From assembly GCF_023701745.1 (NCBI RefSeq), contig NZ_JAJOZB010000001.1, positions 2,362,501 to 2,426,500 of the forward strand: 64,000 nt of DNA, read 5' to 3'. Within the stretch, counting starts at the first letter, position 1. Each line of letters opens with the position of its first letter. Positions 52,378-61,459 of this stretch are shown here, piece after piece. The notes beneath the pieces were generated by a model. The model was given only the letters and a program-made list of their open reading frames with translations. It searched no databases and had not been told where the DNA came from. This DNA is from Streptomyces sp. RKAG293. GTDB taxonomy: Bacteria; Actinomycetota; Actinomycetes; Streptomycetales; Streptomycetaceae. Position numbers and translations under genes: made by a program.

Positions 52378-53694
52378 GTGACGCCGCCACGAGCTGCCGG
52401 CTCCAACTCCGGGGCGGGCCATGGCGCTCCCGTCCTCGCCGATCTGATGCCGTGGTCCGTGCCGCCGCTGCTGTACGGGCGGTCCTGGGCGGTGGCGCCC
52501 GACGCGAAGGCGCTGCGGGCGCGCTGGGACGCGCTGCTGGCGGCACCGGACGACCCGGAACGTGAGCGGCTGCTGCGTCCGAGCCGGGCCCGCGGACTGC
52601 ACACCCCGGCACCCCAGCTCGCCGTCCCGGGACGGGAGGGGCGGTCCGCCGCCACCACCCGGCTCGCCCGCGAGAGCGGGCCGTGCCCCGACCCGGTCCG
52701 GGTCCTGCACGGCGCCTTCGACCTGCAGTGGCTGATCCCCGACCACCGGCTCATCGACGCCGCCCGCCCCGAGCTGTGGCGGGTCGCCGACGAGCGGCAG
52801 ATCTTCGCCGTGGAGCAGGCCCGGCTCCCGAACGTCCCCGGCCCCGCACTGGCGTTCGGCGCCGTGCTGCCCGACGGCCGGTCCCCCGCCGGGAAGCCGG
52901 GCCGGATCCGGCCGCTGTACCGGCGGCCCGGCGGGCAGGACCCCAACCTCGCGCCCGGCCTGACCGAGTTGCTCGGTGAGCTCCTCGGTCTGCCGGTGAG
53001 CGCCGAGGACCTCCTCGCCTGGATCACCGTCGCGGGCCTCCCCGCCCGGGACCAGCGGGACGGTGTCGTGGTGCCGCTCACCCGCGACCCGGAACTCTGG
53101 CTCGCGGCCGTCGAGCTGGGCCGGACCTCGATCTGGCTGCACACCCGGGGCGAGCGCTGCGCGGATCCCGTCGCGGGCCGGCCCGGCGGCCATCCCCGGC
53201 TGCCCGGCGGCCGGCGCCCGTACGTACGCGCGCCGCTGCCCGCCGTGCCACGGGCCGGGGAGCTGGAGTACGACCCGGAGGAGGAGGCGCTGCGGATCGG
53301 GGACGGGCTGGTCTCGCCGGTGCCGGCCGCCGCCTGGGAGTTCCACGCGGGCGGGGTGCGGGTGCTGGAGGCCTGGTACGAGCGCCGGTCGGCCGTCGCG
53401 GCCCCGGGGACGCTGGAGGCGCTCCGCCCCGCGCGCTGGACCCGGGAGACGACCACGGAGCTGCTCGAACTCGTCACCGTGCTCACGCTGCTGGCGGCCC
53501 TCCGGCCGGAGCGGCGGAAGCTGGCGGAGCGGCTGGCGGCGGAACCGGGGTCGCGGCGGGCGCGCGCGGCGGGGATCTCCGCCGACGCGCTGCGCCTCGC
53601 GGGGGTGCTGCCCGCTCCCTCGGGAGCACGGCGCCCCGCCTCGGTGCTGGACCATCACGAGGAAGGGCCGGACGGTCAGTTCGCGTTGCTGTGA
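52378..53694 (+). CDS. type ISP restriction-modification specificity-domain protein, orphan
   Basis: 438 residues from GTG 52378 (GGGGAGG 8 bases upstream). Resembles the C-terminal target-recognition part of type ISP/LlaGI-like enzymes: LMPWSVPPLLYGRSWAVAPD, later PYVRAPLP, and WEFHAGGVRVLEAWYERRS, which matches the hallmark of that domain. No methyltransferase, helicase or nuclease motifs are present and none is next door. Such stand-alone proteins are widespread in Streptomyces and of unknown role. It follows the GntR gene at a distance of 161 bp. Confidence 0.8.
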   Translation: MTPPRAAGSNSGAGHGAPVLADLMPWSVPPLLYGRSWAVAPDAKALRARWDALLAAPDDPERERLLRPSRARGLHTPAPQLAVPGREGRSAATTRLARESGPCPDPVRVLHGAFDLQWLIPDHRLIDAARPELWRVADERQIFAVEQARLPNVPGPALAFGAVLPDGRSPAGKPGRIRPLYRRPGGQDPNLAPGLTELLGELLGLPVSAEDLLAWITVAGLPARDQRDGVVVPLTRDPELWLAAVELGRTSIWLHTRGERCADPVAGRPGGHPRLPGGRRPYVRAPLPAVPRAGELEYDPEEEALRIGDGLVSPVPAAAWEFHAGGVRVLEAWYERRSAVAAPGTLEALRPARWTRETTTELLELVTVLTLLAALRPERRKLAERLAAEPGSRRARAAGISADALRLAGVLPAPSGARRPASVLDHHEEGPDGQFALL

Positions 53695-53899
53695 ACCGTG
53701 GGCCGGGGGCCGTGGACCGAGGCGCACAGGTCGGCTCGCACGGTGGCACGTTCGGACGGCGCGGGTGGTCGCCACAGGTGTCCGAACGCACGTCGGCGCA
53801 CATGGACGCGCGTAGAGCTCCTGCCGTTCACGGCGAGCACACCGCAACGCCGCTGGCCGCAGCGCTGTGCCGGGACGGTGTGACCGCCGGAAGGTGGGA

Positions 53900-54163
53900 T
53901 CAGCCGCGGCTGCCGAACAGCGAGCGCCGCAGGCGCCGCAGAGGCGCGAACAGCGACACCCGTGCACTGCGGCTCGCCTTGGTGCGCGCCGAATCCCGCG
54001 ATGTCAGCTCCCGCATCAGCAACGTCGCCTCCGCGCTCTCGCGGTGCGGTACGGCAGGGCCGCCCAGTATCGCGAGATGACGGTCCAGACGTGTGCTGGT
54101 CGTGCTGCTTCCGCAGTTGATGGCAGGCACTCTCGGCCTGCTTCGCATAGCTATTTGTTCCAT
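53900..54163 (-). CDS. small conserved Arg/Ser-rich protein
   Basis: 87 residues from ATG 54163 (GGGGAGTG just upstream): MEQIAMRSRPRVPAINCG, then a central LDRHLAILGGPAVPH and a basic, Arg-rich C-terminus ending RRLRRSLFGSRG. I recall similar small proteins in other Streptomyces but know no function. No TM or enzyme motif. The 205 bp between this gene's stop and the ISP gene contain nothing recognisable; 54164-54440 is the divergent promoter region with the kinase. Confidence 0.75.
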   Translation of the reverse strand: MEQIAMRSRPRVPAINCGSSTTSTRLDRHLAILGGPAVPHRESAEATLLMRELTSRDSARTKASRSARVSLFAPLRRLRRSLFGSRG

Positions 54164-54440
54164 GACACTCCCCACCCGTACGAGGGCACCCGGCCCGGGC
54201 AGGGTAACCCTATCGCCCCGACGCGTCACCTGCGCATCCCAGGCCCCGGATTCACCTTCCCGTCCTGGGTGTTGACGACTGAACAGCGAATTACCGCCGC
54301 ACGCAAGGCAGTTGGCCGCCACCCGACAACCTGAGCCTACCCCCGGCCGCTCTCGTCAACATCGCCGGGACCGGCTTCAACCATGCGTCGTTGAGGTAGA
54401 TTTCCTCCGAATCACTCCGGTTACGGGCGGGGGTTCGCAC

Positions 54441-56186
54441 ATGAGCGAAGGCACGGGCGGTGAGCGGGTGATCGCGGACCGCTACCGGCTGATCGGCGAG
54501 CTCGGCCGCGGCGGCATGGGCGTCGTCTGGCGGGCCCGCGACGAACTGCTCGGCCGGGAGGTCGCGGTCAAGGAGGTGCGGGCGCCCGCCGGCCTCGACG
54601 AGGGCGAGGTGCGGCAGCTGTACGCCCGCCTGGAGCAGGAGGGCCGGGCCGCGGCCCGGATCATCCACCCGAACGTGATCACCGTGTACGACGTGGCGGT
54701 GGCCGGCGGCGCGCCGTGGATCGTCATGGAGCTCGTCCGGGGGCTGACCCTCGCCGACGTCCTCGACGCGGACGGCCCGATGACCCCGCGGCGGGCGGCG
54801 GACATCGGCGCACACGTCCTGGCCGGTCTGCGCGCGGCGCACATCGCGGGAGTGCTGCACCGGGACGTGAAGCCCGGCAACGTCCTGATCGCCAATGACG
54901 GCCGGGTCGTCCTCACGGACTTCGGCATCGCGATGATCGAGGGCACCTCGGCGCTGACACGCACGGGCGAGCTGATCGGGTCGCCGGAGTACCTGGCTCC
55001 CGAGCGGGGCATGGGGAACGCCCCCGGGCCGGAGTCGGACCTGTGGTCCCTGGGGGTGCTGATCTACCGGTCGGTGGAGGGATCGTCGCCGTTCCGCCGC
55101 GATTCGGCGCTGAGCACGCTGAGCGCGGCCGTCAACGACCCGCTTCCCGAGCCCCGCCGGGCGGGACCGCTGGGCCCGGTGCTGGAGGGGCTGTTGCGCA
55201 AGCGCCCGGCGGACCGGATCAGCGGGAGCGAGGCCCAGCGGATGCTGGACGACGTGGCGGCCGGCCGCACCGGGCCGCCGGCCACCGGGTATGCCCCGGC
55301 CGCCTCCGGCCCCTCGCCCCGGACGAAGCCGCTGCCGCGACCGATGCCGTCGGGCGGGACCGGCGGCACCGGCGGCCCGACGCCGCCGACCGTCCCCGGA
55401 TACGGATCCCCGTACGGGCCGGGGCCCTCGTCCTACGGCGCCGAGCCGGATCCGACGCGGCGCCGGCGGGTCGCGACGGTGCTGGCGGCGGGGGCGCTGG
55501 TGCTCGCCCTGGCGGCGGGGGTGGTGGCCTGGACGCTGCTGGACCAGGGGACGGAGGACGACAAGGCGTCCACCGGCGGGACCGGATCGAGTACGAGCAG
55601 CAGCACCTCGTCCACCGGCACGGGGACGTCCACGACCGCGACCACTCCCCCGACCACCACGGCGAGTCCGACGGTCACGACGACCACGGCGTCCCCTTCG
55701 TCGTCCGGCGCTCCGGTCGCCAAGGTCACGATCAAGGTGACCGCCGGGCGGGACAGTTACACGGGGCCGTGCCCGGCGCCGGCCGGCCGGGCACCGGAGT
55801 TCACGGCGGTGATCGCGGTGGACCACACCCCGGCGACGGTGGTGTTCCGCTGGACGACGGACAGCGGCCGCAACTCCGACCCCGGGTGGAAGACCGCCGA
55901 GTTCGCCGCGGGCGGCCCGACGTCGCGGACGTACGAGCACACCGAGCTGTCGTTCGAGGCGGGCCGGCGGAGCACCGACCGGATCGTGGTGGAGGTCGGG
56001 GCGCCGAAGGAGTTCCGGTCGGACCCGGTGTCGTTCACGGTGGACTGCCGACCGGATCCGCCGGCGTCGACCACGACGCCGGCGGCGGCCGGAACGAACG
56101 GTACGGATCGGTCAGCGAACCAGGCAGTGAATCAGGCAGTGAATCAGTCGGCGATTCAGGCGGCGGAGCTGAACGCGGGCAGGTAG
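54441..56186 (+). CDS. membrane Ser/Thr protein kinase
   Basis: 581 residues. Kinase domain ~15-275: glycine loop LGRGGMGVVW, Lys44 in VAVKEV, HRDVKPGNVLI (D142), DFGIAMIEG, SPEYLAPER. A Pro/Gly-rich juxtamembrane linker leads to one TM helix (~343-363), then a Ser/Thr-rich stalk and an extracellular beta-rich domain of ~110 residues (CPAPAGRAPEFTAVI...). No PASTA repeats. The C-tail has an AVNQ repeat and overlaps the 3' end of the convergent SGNH gene by 31 bp. ATG 54441. Confidence 0.93.
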   Translation: MSEGTGGERVIADRYRLIGELGRGGMGVVWRARDELLGREVAVKEVRAPAGLDEGEVRQLYARLEQEGRAAARIIHPNVITVYDVAVAGGAPWIVMELVRGLTLADVLDADGPMTPRRAADIGAHVLAGLRAAHIAGVLHRDVKPGNVLIANDGRVVLTDFGIAMIEGTSALTRTGELIGSPEYLAPERGMGNAPGPESDLWSLGVLIYRSVEGSSPFRRDSALSTLSAAVNDPLPEPRRAGPLGPVLEGLLRKRPADRISGSEAQRMLDDVAAGRTGPPATGYAPAASGPSPRTKPLPRPMPSGGTGGTGGPTPPTVPGYGSPYGPGPSSYGAEPDPTRRRRVATVLAAGALVLALAAGVVAWTLLDQGTEDDKASTGGTGSSTSSSTSSTGTGTSTTATTPPTTTASPTVTTTTASPSSSGAPVAKVTIKVTAGRDSYTGPCPAPAGRAPEFTAVIAVDHTPATVVFRWTTDSGRNSDPGWKTAEFAAGGPTSRTYEHTELSFEAGRRSTDRIVVEVGAPKEFRSDPVSFTVDCRPDPPASTTTPAAAGTNGTDRSANQAVNQAVNQSAIQAAELNAGR

Positions 56187-56950
56187 CCACCGGACTGGCC
56201 GGCCGCCTTCGGGTGGTAGGACTCGTCGACCGGGAACGTCAGGCTGTTCAGCCAGGGCGATCCCGAGCAGAGTTCGTGCCCGGTGAAGGTGCCGCGCACA
56301 TCGGCGAAGCCGAAGCCGTGGTTGGCGGCGCGCTTGGCCATCACGGTGTCGAGTTCGTCGGCCGCGCCGTTGATCGCGGCGCGGGAGGTGTCACTGAGCC
56401 CGCCCCAGCAATTTCCGTTGATCTTGTAGAAGTGCGGGTAGCCGACCACGACCACATGGGCGTTGGGGGCCTTGGTGTGGATCGCGTTGTACACGTTGTC
56501 GAGGAGACCGGGGAGGGTGTTGTCCGCGTAGGTGCGGGCCTGCGCGATCCGGGCCAGACAGGTGCTCTCGGAGTTGAGCACACAGGTGGTCATGACGTCG
56601 GAGAAGCCCGCGTCATTGCCGCCGATGCTGATGCTCACCAGTCCGGTGGACGCGTTGAGCGGCCCGAGCTGGTTGTTGAGGACGTCACCGGTACGGGCAC
56701 CGGAGCAGGCGGTGAAGGCGAACGCGGACGGGGCGTGGGCCGCCGCCCAAAGTGCCGGATAGGCCTTGGTACTGCGCTTGCAGTCACCGCTGGAGCTGTC
56801 GTAGCTGCCGGCGCCGACGCCCGCGGAGTACGAGTCTCCGAGGGCTGCGTACGAGGGCGCCGCGGCGTGCGCGGGGGCCGCGCCGATGAGCGCGAGGCCA
56901 GTGGTGAGGATCAGCGCGGATACGGCTGATGCCAACCGGGACAGTCTCAT
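56156..56950 (-). CDS. secreted SGNH/GDSL hydrolase (lipase/esterase)
   Basis: 264 residues. Signal peptide MRLSRLASAVSALILTTGLA... cleaved around AHA-AAPSY (~29-31). Catalytic serine S40 in GDSYSAG, oxyanion Gly in SCSGARTGD, Asn in SIGGNDAGF, and the DESYHP Asp/His pair near the C-terminus. Six cysteines suggest disulphides, as in the Streptomyces extracellular lipase family. Likely cleaves lipid or other esters outside the cell. Confidence 0.95.
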   Translation of the reverse strand: MRLSRLASAVSALILTTGLALIGAAPAHAAAPSYAALGDSYSAGVGAGSYDSSSGDCKRSTKAYPALWAAAHAPSAFAFTACSGARTGDVLNNQLGPLNASTGLVSISIGGNDAGFSDVMTTCVLNSESTCLARIAQARTYADNTLPGLLDNVYNAIHTKAPNAHVVVVGYPHFYKINGNCWGGLSDTSRAAINGAADELDTVMAKRAANHGFGFADVRGTFTGHELCSGSPWLNSLTFPVDESYHPKAAGQSGGYLPAFSSAA

Positions 56951-57098
56951 GGAACCTCCCTGGGCAGGATCTCTGCGAGACCTGTTGTACCCGTCGGTAA
57001 CCCACGGGGGGAAGTGTCCTGACCATGAATCTTTGTCGTGTGCATTGCAATCATATGAAACGTCCGTAACGCCTCAACTCCGTGCCGACCAGGCCCCG

Positions 57099-57174
57099 TC
57101 CAAACCTCTTCCAAACCTCTTCCCAGCCTCGTTCCGGGCGCCGTTCCGAGCCTCGTTCCGGGTGCCGTTCCGGG
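57099..57174. repeat. short direct repeats upstream of AAA ATPase
   Basis: Two copies of a CCAAACCTCTT block (from about 57099) are followed by two 24-bp copies, 57127-57150 and 57151-57174, of CCTCGTTCCGGG plus YGCCGTTCCGRG. They lie within the 310-bp gap between the SGNH gene start and the ATPase; nothing else is seen there. Confidence 0.65.
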
Positions 57175-57260
57175 TGTCGTCACCGGCCCGGTTCGGGGGT
57201 GGATTTCCGGCCCGGAAAAGCACTGGGCGGATTCGGCCCCGGTGCCGGATCATGGGCCGC

Positions 57261-58421
57261 ATGTCCGCAAAACCCCATGACCCGAGGAGGCCTGTGCCGC
57301 AGAGCCTGCCCGACCCCGCACACGCCCGGCACGCCCCGCGCCCGCCGCACCGCGCGGTTCCCGTCCATCTGCGCCTGGACGACAGCGATTCACCGTCCGA
57401 CGTCGTCGACGCGCTCTTCCTCGGGCGCTTCACCTCCGGTGAACAGCCGTACTCCCGCGGCGCGTCCCTGGAGAACGTCAAGTCCGGCCTGACGCTGATC
57501 CCGCCGGACGCCGCCGTGCTGCGCCAGGCCCGCGACAAGGACCGCAGCGCCACGCTCGCCGAGGGCGACGGCTGGACGATCCTGATCTCCCGCTGGAACC
57601 GCGGCGCGGACGTCACGGTCGCCGCCGTCACCGACGAACTGGCCGAGCAGGTGCTCTCGCGGGCCGTCGAGGACGCCGAGGACGAACCCGAACCCCAGCC
57701 CGAGACCGTGAACATGGGCTTCTGGTACGTCTCTCCGCGCCGCGGCCCGCACCGCACCACCCGGCAGATCTCCGCCGCCACCTGGGAAGAGCTCCGCGGC
57801 AACTACACGGCCCCGGTGGCCGAGGCCATGGACGGCCTCATGAAGCTCACCAAGGACGACATCACCGGCCGGCTGCTGCTCCTGCACGGCCCGCCCGGCA
57901 CCGGCAAGACCTCGGCGCTGCGCACCCTGGCCCGCTCCTGGCGCGACTGGTGCCAGGTGGACTGCGTCCTGGACCCCGAGCGGCTCTTCAACGACGTCGG
58001 CTATCTGATGGACATCGCCATCGGCGAGGACGACGGCACGGCCGGCGGCCGCTGGCGGCTGCTGCTGCTGGAGGACTGCGACGAACTGATCCGCGGTCAG
58101 GCCAAGCACCAGACCGGCCAGGCGCTCTCCCGGCTGCTCAACCTGACCGACGGCCTGCTCGGCCAGGGCCGCAACGTGCTCGTCGGCATCACCACCAACG
58201 AGGACCTGGAGCGGCTGCACCCCGCCGTCGTCCGGCCGGGCCGCTGCCTGTCGCGGATCGAGGTCGGCCCGCTGACCCGCGACGAGTCCGCCGCCTGGCT
58301 CGGCACCACCGAGGGCATCGGGCGCGAGGGCGCCACCCTCGCCGAGCTGTACGCGCTGCGGCGCGGCGCCGGCTCCACCATCCCGGCTCCGGCCCCGACG
58401 TCGGACGGTCTGTACCTCTGA
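57261..58421 (+). CDS. AAA ATPase with DUF5925 domain
   Basis: 386 residues from ATG 57261; GTG 57294 is an alternative with GAGGAGG three bases upstream. The N-terminal DUF5925 part shows DSDSPSDVVDALFLGRFTSGEQPYSRGAS. AAA core: Walker A GPPGTGKTSALRTLA near 210, Walker B LLLLEDCDELI near 271, sensor VLVGITTNED, Arg finger region HPAVVRPGRC. Probably remodels an unknown protein partner. The family is common in Streptomyces but uncharacterised. Confidence 0.9.
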   Translation: MSAKPHDPRRPVPQSLPDPAHARHAPRPPHRAVPVHLRLDDSDSPSDVVDALFLGRFTSGEQPYSRGASLENVKSGLTLIPPDAAVLRQARDKDRSATLAEGDGWTILISRWNRGADVTVAAVTDELAEQVLSRAVEDAEDEPEPQPETVNMGFWYVSPRRGPHRTTRQISAATWEELRGNYTAPVAEAMDGLMKLTKDDITGRLLLLHGPPGTGKTSALRTLARSWRDWCQVDCVLDPERLFNDVGYLMDIAIGEDDGTAGGRWRLLLLEDCDELIRGQAKHQTGQALSRLLNLTDGLLGQGRNVLVGITTNEDLERLHPAVVRPGRCLSRIEVGPLTRDESAAWLGTTEGIGREGATLAELYALRRGAGSTIPAPAPTSDGLYL

Positions 58422-58514
58422 TCGGTACCGGGTTCGGGTGGGGGTTCGGCCGGGTGCCGCGGACGTCGCAGGTGCGGCGCGCGCCCCGGAACGAGGACCT
58501 GCCCACCGGCGGGA

Positions 58515-58622
58515 GCCTGGCCGTCGAAGCGGGCCTGGCCGTCGAAGCGGGCCTGGCCGTCGAAGCGGGCCTGGCTGTCGGAGGCGACCTGTCCGTCCTA
58601 CATGACCTATCCGTCGTAGGCG
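58515..58622. repeat. 18-bp tandem repeats running into gntR stop codon
   Basis: Six 18-bp units: 58515-58532, 58533-58550 and 58551-58568 are identical (GCCTGGCCGTCGAAGCGG), and three degenerate units follow to 58622. The last unit covers the stop codon and final codons (AYDG) of the convergent GntR gene. It occupies the convergent gap with the AAA ATPase gene. Confidence 0.8.
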
Positions 58623-58981
58623 GCGCGCAGCGCTTCCTGGACGGCGGCGAGGGCGGCCGCGCGGTCCAGCCCGAGGCGGTGGGCGCGCTGTGCGAACTCC
58701 GCGGCGGCGGCAGCGGCCTGGCGCTCGGCGGCGTCGCCCGCGGCGGCGACGAAGGTGCCGTTCCGTCCGCGGGTCTCGACGACACCGTCGGCTTCGAGGG
58801 CGCGGTAGGCCTTGGCGACCGTGTTGGCCGCGAGGCCCAGCTCCTCGGCGAGGCCCCGGACGGTCGGGAGCTTGTGGCCGACGGGGAGTCGGCCGGTGCG
58901 CGCCTGATCGGCGATCTGCTCACGCACTTGCTCGAAGGGGGCGGTGGCCGCGTCGGCGGCGACGGTGATCCTCAGGCTCAT
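58607..58981 (-). CDS. GntR family regulator (short, YtrA-like)
   Basis: 124 residues from ATG 58981. Winged HTH LPTVRGLAEELGLAANTVAKAYRALEADGVVETRGRNGTFV at about 38-78, with only a short helical C-terminal tail, as in the YtrA subgroup. Such regulators often sit next to ABC transporters; none is here. It lies downstream of the CGNR gene on the same strand. Confidence 0.9.
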   Translation of the reverse strand: MSLRITVAADAATAPFEQVREQIADQARTGRLPVGHKLPTVRGLAEELGLAANTVAKAYRALEADGVVETRGRNGTFVAAAGDAAERQAAAAAAEFAQRAHRLGLDRAAALAAVQEALRAAYDG

Positions 58982-59052
58982 GGCGGCGATCCTGGCACAA
59001 CGGGCCCGGCCGACGCGGTGTCCGGCGAGCGTCCGTCCGGGCGGGTCGGTCG

Positions 59053-59673
59053 TCAGCTCCGGTCCGGCTCCGCGTCGGCCCCGGTGCGCGTGCGCTGATA
59101 GTGCCGGGCGACCCGGGCCCGGTTGCCGCACGCCGGCCCGCACCATTCCTGCCGACCGTGTCCCTTGACGAAGTAGCGCACGCAGCGCGGTGCCGTGCAG
59201 GCGCGCAGCAGTTCCCGTTGCGGACCCGCCAGGAAGTCGATGGCGGCACGGGCCAGAGCGGCGACGATCCGCACCCCGGATTCGCCTTCCGTGGACCGCA
59301 GCCGGACGGCCGGAGCCTCACCCCGGGACCAGACCAGCTGCGGGGCGACCGGTTCGCTCGCGGCGGCGGAGTTGAGACGGTCGAGGGCCTGGTCGGCGGG
59401 CAGAAGGCGGTCGGCGTCCGCGCGGCTCGCCGGGGCGGGGCTCACGGCCAGGGCGAACAGTGCCCGTACCGCCTGCCGGAGGGCGACGATTCGGTCCCTG
59501 AGCTCCTCGTCCGCGGCGAACTCCCCGCCTGCGGCGGTGTGCACGGAGAGCAGGCCGGGCCGCTCCTGGATCCAGCAGGTCGTCCCCTCGACGGTGGTGA
59601 GGTCGTCGGCGACGCCGCCGTCCCCGTCGTGCCGGACGGTGCTCACCAGATCCAACGCCAGCTGACGCTCCAT
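59053..59673 (-). CDS. CGNR zinc-finger (ABATE domain) protein
   Basis: 206 residues. An N-terminal ABATE-like domain (LALDLVSTVRHDG) precedes the C-terminal CGNR zinc finger: CTAPRCVRYFVKGHGRQEWC followed by GPACGNRARVARHYQR, four Cys ligands. Probable DNA-binding stress or metabolite regulator; ligand unknown. The gene is divergent from nothing close; the carboxyltransferase gene lies upstream on the same strand. Confidence 0.92.
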   Translation of the reverse strand: MERQLALDLVSTVRHDGDGGVADDLTTVEGTTCWIQERPGLLSVHTAAGGEFAADEELRDRIVALRQAVRALFALAVSPAPASRADADRLLPADQALDRLNSAAASEPVAPQLVWSRGEAPAVRLRSTEGESGVRIVAALARAAIDFLAGPQRELLRACTAPRCVRYFVKGHGRQEWCGPACGNRARVARHYQRTRTGADAEPDRS

Positions 59674-59768
59674 GGATCTCCCCTCTCCACCGCGGATCCG
59701 GCCCAGCCTACGGCCCCTAACGAGAGAGAAGGACTATCTCATCAGGGCGTGAGCCTCGCGGCTGATCC

Positions 59769-61286
59769 TCACGAGGGCAGCCCGAGGTTGCGGTATCTGG
59801 CCCGCCGGGCGGCCAGCCGTTCACCGCGGTCACGGGCCCGCAGGGCGGCCAGCTCGGCGCCGAGCAGAGTGCCGAGGCGGGTGAGGAACTCGCCGGGGTC
59901 GTCCGCCGCGTCGGGGGTCTCCTCGACGATGGTGTCGACGATCCGGTTGGCGAGCAGATCGGCGGAACTCACCCCCTGCCGCTCCGCGACCTCGAACGCC
60001 CGGTCCGTCGTCCGGTAGAGGATCGCCGACGCGCCTTCCGGCGGGAGCGGCGAGAGCCAGGCGTGCCGGGCGGCGATGACGCGGTCGGCAGGCAGCAGGG
60101 CCAGGGCGCCACCGCCGGCGCCCTGACCGAGCAGCAGACAGAGCGTCGGGGCCCGGAGGGTCACGAGGTCGGCGAGGCAGCGGGCGATCTCCCCCGCGAG
60201 GCCGCCCTCCTCCGCCTCCCGGCTGAGCGCCGCACCCGCGGTGTCGATGACGGTGAGCAGCGGCAGGTCGAGTTCGGCCGCGATCCGCATGCCGCGCCGC
60301 GCCTCCCGCAGCCCGGCCGGGCCCAGCGGGGCGGGCCCGGCCTCGTCCGGGCGCCGGTCGTGGCCGAGCACGACGCACGGCGTCGGCCCGAACCTGGCCA
60401 GCGCGAGCAGCAGTCCGGGGTCACGTTCCCCCGCGCCGGTCCCGCTCAGCGGGGTGACCTCCCGCCCGGCCCCTTCGAGCAGCGCCCGCAATCCGGGCCG
60501 GTCCGGGCGGCGCGAGCGCCGGATCGAGTCGGCGGTGGAGACCTCGACACCGGTGCCCGCCCGCCGGTCGGCACCGGAGACAGCTTCCACGTCCTCACCC
60601 GGCTCACCGCACAGCACGTCCAGCGCCCGTGCCGCGACCTCGGCCAGCTGTCCCGCCGGGAACACGGCGTCGACCAGACCGTTGGCCAGCAGATTCTCGG
60701 CGACCTGGACGCCGGCCGGGAACGGCTCGCCGTACAGCGCCTCATGGACCCGCGGACCGAGAAACCCGATCAGCGCCCCCGGTTCCGCGGCCGTGACATG
60801 CCCGAGCGACCCCCACGACGCGAGCACCCCGCCGGTGGTCGGATGCCGCAGGTACACGAGGTACGGCAGCCCGGCCGCCTTGTGGTCGGTGATGGCGGCC
60901 GCGACCTTGACCATCTGCAGGAACGCGATGGTGCCCTCCTGCATCCGCGTGCCGCCGGAGGCCGGGGACGCGAGCAGCGGCAGCCCCTCCCGCGTCGCCC
61001 GCTCCACCGCGGTCACCAGCCGGGTCCCGGCCGCCACGCCGATCGACCCCCCGAGAAACCCGAACTCCCCCACGATCAGCGCCACCCGCCGCCCCCGGAT
61101 CCGTCCCTCCCCCGTGACGACGGATTCATCGAGCCCGGTCCGCAGCCGCGCCTTCTCCACATCCGCCCGGTACTCCTCCGCCCCGGGCAGCACGGTGACG
61201 GGCTCATCCCACCGACGCCAACTCCCCGCGTCGACGGCGGCCTCGATCAGTTGCAGCGCGGCAGGCCGTCGGCTCGCTTCAGTCAT
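59769..61286 (-). CDS. acyl-CoA carboxyltransferase, beta and alpha halves fused
   Basis: 505 residues with two crotonase-like carboxyltransferase halves. The N-half is AccD-like (GEFGFLGGSIGVAAG, PLLASPASGGTRMQEG, GALIGFLGPRVH); the C-half is AccA-like (LPLLTVIDTAGAALSREAEEGG, LLLGQGAGGGALALLPADRV, LSPLPPEGASAILYRTTDRA). The AccD zinc ribbon is missing. It would transfer carboxyl from biotin to an acyl-CoA. No biotin carboxylase is nearby, so the partner must be encoded elsewhere. Confidence 0.92.
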   Translation of the reverse strand: MTEASRRPAALQLIEAAVDAGSWRRWDEPVTVLPGAEEYRADVEKARLRTGLDESVVTGEGRIRGRRVALIVGEFGFLGGSIGVAAGTRLVTAVERATREGLPLLASPASGGTRMQEGTIAFLQMVKVAAAITDHKAAGLPYLVYLRHPTTGGVLASWGSLGHVTAAEPGALIGFLGPRVHEALYGEPFPAGVQVAENLLANGLVDAVFPAGQLAEVAARALDVLCGEPGEDVEAVSGADRRAGTGVEVSTADSIRRSRRPDRPGLRALLEGAGREVTPLSGTGAGERDPGLLLALARFGPTPCVVLGHDRRPDEAGPAPLGPAGLREARRGMRIAAELDLPLLTVIDTAGAALSREAEEGGLAGEIARCLADLVTLRAPTLCLLLGQGAGGGALALLPADRVIAARHAWLSPLPPEGASAILYRTTDRAFEVAERQGVSSADLLANRIVDTIVEETPDAADDPGEFLTRLGTLLGAELAALRARDRGERLAARRARYRNLGLPS

Positions 61287-61459
61287 ACCGCCACCCTGCC
61301 ACGGCCGCTCACCCGGCCGCGTTCTTAATCAGCTCTCAGGGCCCCCTTAACGCGCCCATAAAGATCGGGTTTTCGCAGTTGGCGGCGGGGTTCTGACGGT
61401 TCTTCGCGGCTAGCGTGCTGGTCGTTGGGCCCGTGCCACCGTCGAAGGAGACTCCCGGA

